Shown piece after piece: positions 11,301 to 11,836 of a stretch of DNA of 11,836 nucleotides. The stretch is from Thermoprotei archaeon. Its GTDB lineage: Archaea > Thermoproteota > Thermoprotei_A > Sulfolobales > Ignisphaeraceae. The stretch covers positions 1-11,836 of the forward strand of contig QMWY01000016.1 in assembly GCA_003661865.1 (NCBI GenBank), read 5' to 3'. Every line of letters starts with the position of its first letter. Within the stretch, counting starts at the first letter, position 1. A program made the translations under genes and the position numbers. The notes beneath the pieces are model-generated. The model ran no database searches. It saw nothing but the letters and a program-made list of their open reading frames with translations, and was not told the origin of the DNA.

Positions 11301-11836
11301 GGCCCCTGCACCCTCCCGAGGAGCCTCACGGCCACGGCTACGAGCACCGCTATAGCTACGAGGACCCCTCCTAGGGATAGGGCCAGCTCGTACTCCCCCA
11401 TAGACACGCTTAGCGCTATAGCAGTTGTCAGCACCCTTGTAGCACCCCTTATATTCCCACCAAGCATCAGGGCTACCCCAAGCTCCCCTATGGCCCTCGA
11501 GAACCCCATTATGACCGAGGATGCTATCCCCGGCAGCGCCTCCCTAAGGGTTATCGCCATCGCCTGCAGCCCCCCGGCGCCCAGCGCCAGGGCCATCTCC
11601 TCGTAGCTCTCCCTAGCGCTCCTCAAGACGCGGTACGCCGTCGCTGTGATCAGGGGGGTCACCAGTATGGACTGCCCGATCACTATCGCCTTAACCGTGT
11701 ACAGGAGCTGTAGAAAGCCCAGGGGCCCGCTACGGCTGAAAACCATGTATAGGGCTAGGCCTAGGAGGACCGTCGGGATCCCGACCAGGGCCTCGATTAT
11801 GGATGCGGCTGTGCTCCTCAGCCTCCCCGGCCGTGC
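11297..11836 (-). CDS. tupB: Tungstate ABC transporter permease (TupB-like), 5' end outside window
   Basis: The membrane subunit reads open to the right edge; the ATG at 11746 is internal, because 30 more codons upstream carry the family pattern EALVGIPTVLLGLALY. It continues SRSGPLGFLQLLYTVKAIVIGQSIL and then the coupling loop GFSRAIGELG, an EAA-like motif that contacts the ATPase. The C-terminal GGNIRGATRVLTTAIAL and SMGEYELALSLGGVLV are distinctive of TupB tungstate permeases rather than ModB. At least four or five hydrophobic segments are present in the 179 visible residues. The gene ends at TGA (11297-11299), overlapping the TTG of tupC. The binding protein gene tupA would be expected upstream, beyond the window. 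Confidence 0.87.
   Translation of the reverse strand, partial: ARPGRLRSTAASIIEALVGIPTVLLGLALYMVFSRSGPLGFLQLLYTVKAIVIGQSILVTPLITATAYRVLRSARESYEEMALALGAGGLQAMAITLREALPGIASSVIMGFSRAIGELGVALMLGGNIRGATRVLTTAIALSVSMGEYELALSLGGVLVAIAVLVAVAVRLLGRVQGP

Noticed and set aside
1..11836. CRISPR arrays, tRNA or rRNA genes
   Set aside because: No regularly spaced direct repeats, no cloverleaf-like T-loop sequence and no rRNA signature were found on either strand by eye.

Overview
The window looks like the chromosome of a hyperthermophilic crenarchaeon (Thermoproteota, perhaps Desulfurococcales). This is inferred from heavy AGG/ATA/CTA codon use, many TTG and GTG starts, TATA-like boxes placed for short-leader or leaderless transcripts, an HEPN/MNT pair, a DUF104-type VapBC pair, a two-domain Sua5, and a TupB/TupC-type tungstate transporter. 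No rRNA, tRNA, CRISPR array or intact insertion sequence is visible.

Left part (1-4962). A plus-strand gene cut by the window edge encodes a transglutaminase-like surface protein with a Thr/Val-rich stalk and a C-terminal membrane anchor. It converges on a small retropepsin-like aspartic protease gene. Next come a PNP/uridine-phosphorylase family gene, a divergent M14-like carboxypeptidase gene with an unusual first metal-ligand position, and a convergent MFS transporter gene split by a one-base frame break.

Middle part (4963-8536) is accessory in character. It holds an overlapping HEPN-MNT toxin-antitoxin pair, a doubtful 61-codon ORF, a small alpha/beta-barrel-like gene whose two halves lie in different frames, an SLOG/LOG-family Rossmann gene, a degenerate stretch, and a VapB-VapC pair in which the PIN toxin is also split. 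Four reading frames between about 2.26 and 7.95 kb are broken by a single base. Three look like simple one-base losses. The fourth (6391-6406) has the layout of a bacterial prfB +1 recoding site: a Shine-Dalgarno-like AGGAGGT, AAA, then CCC TGA. This is the most interesting signal in the window. Whether the set reflects recoding, gene decay or sequence errors cannot be decided from the window alone.

Right part (8537-11836) is compact housekeeping sequence with intact frames: Sua5 (tRNA t6A37 synthesis), a convergent extended-SDR sugar-nucleotide epimerase, and the ATPase and permease of a tungstate-type ABC transporter. The permease runs off the right edge.
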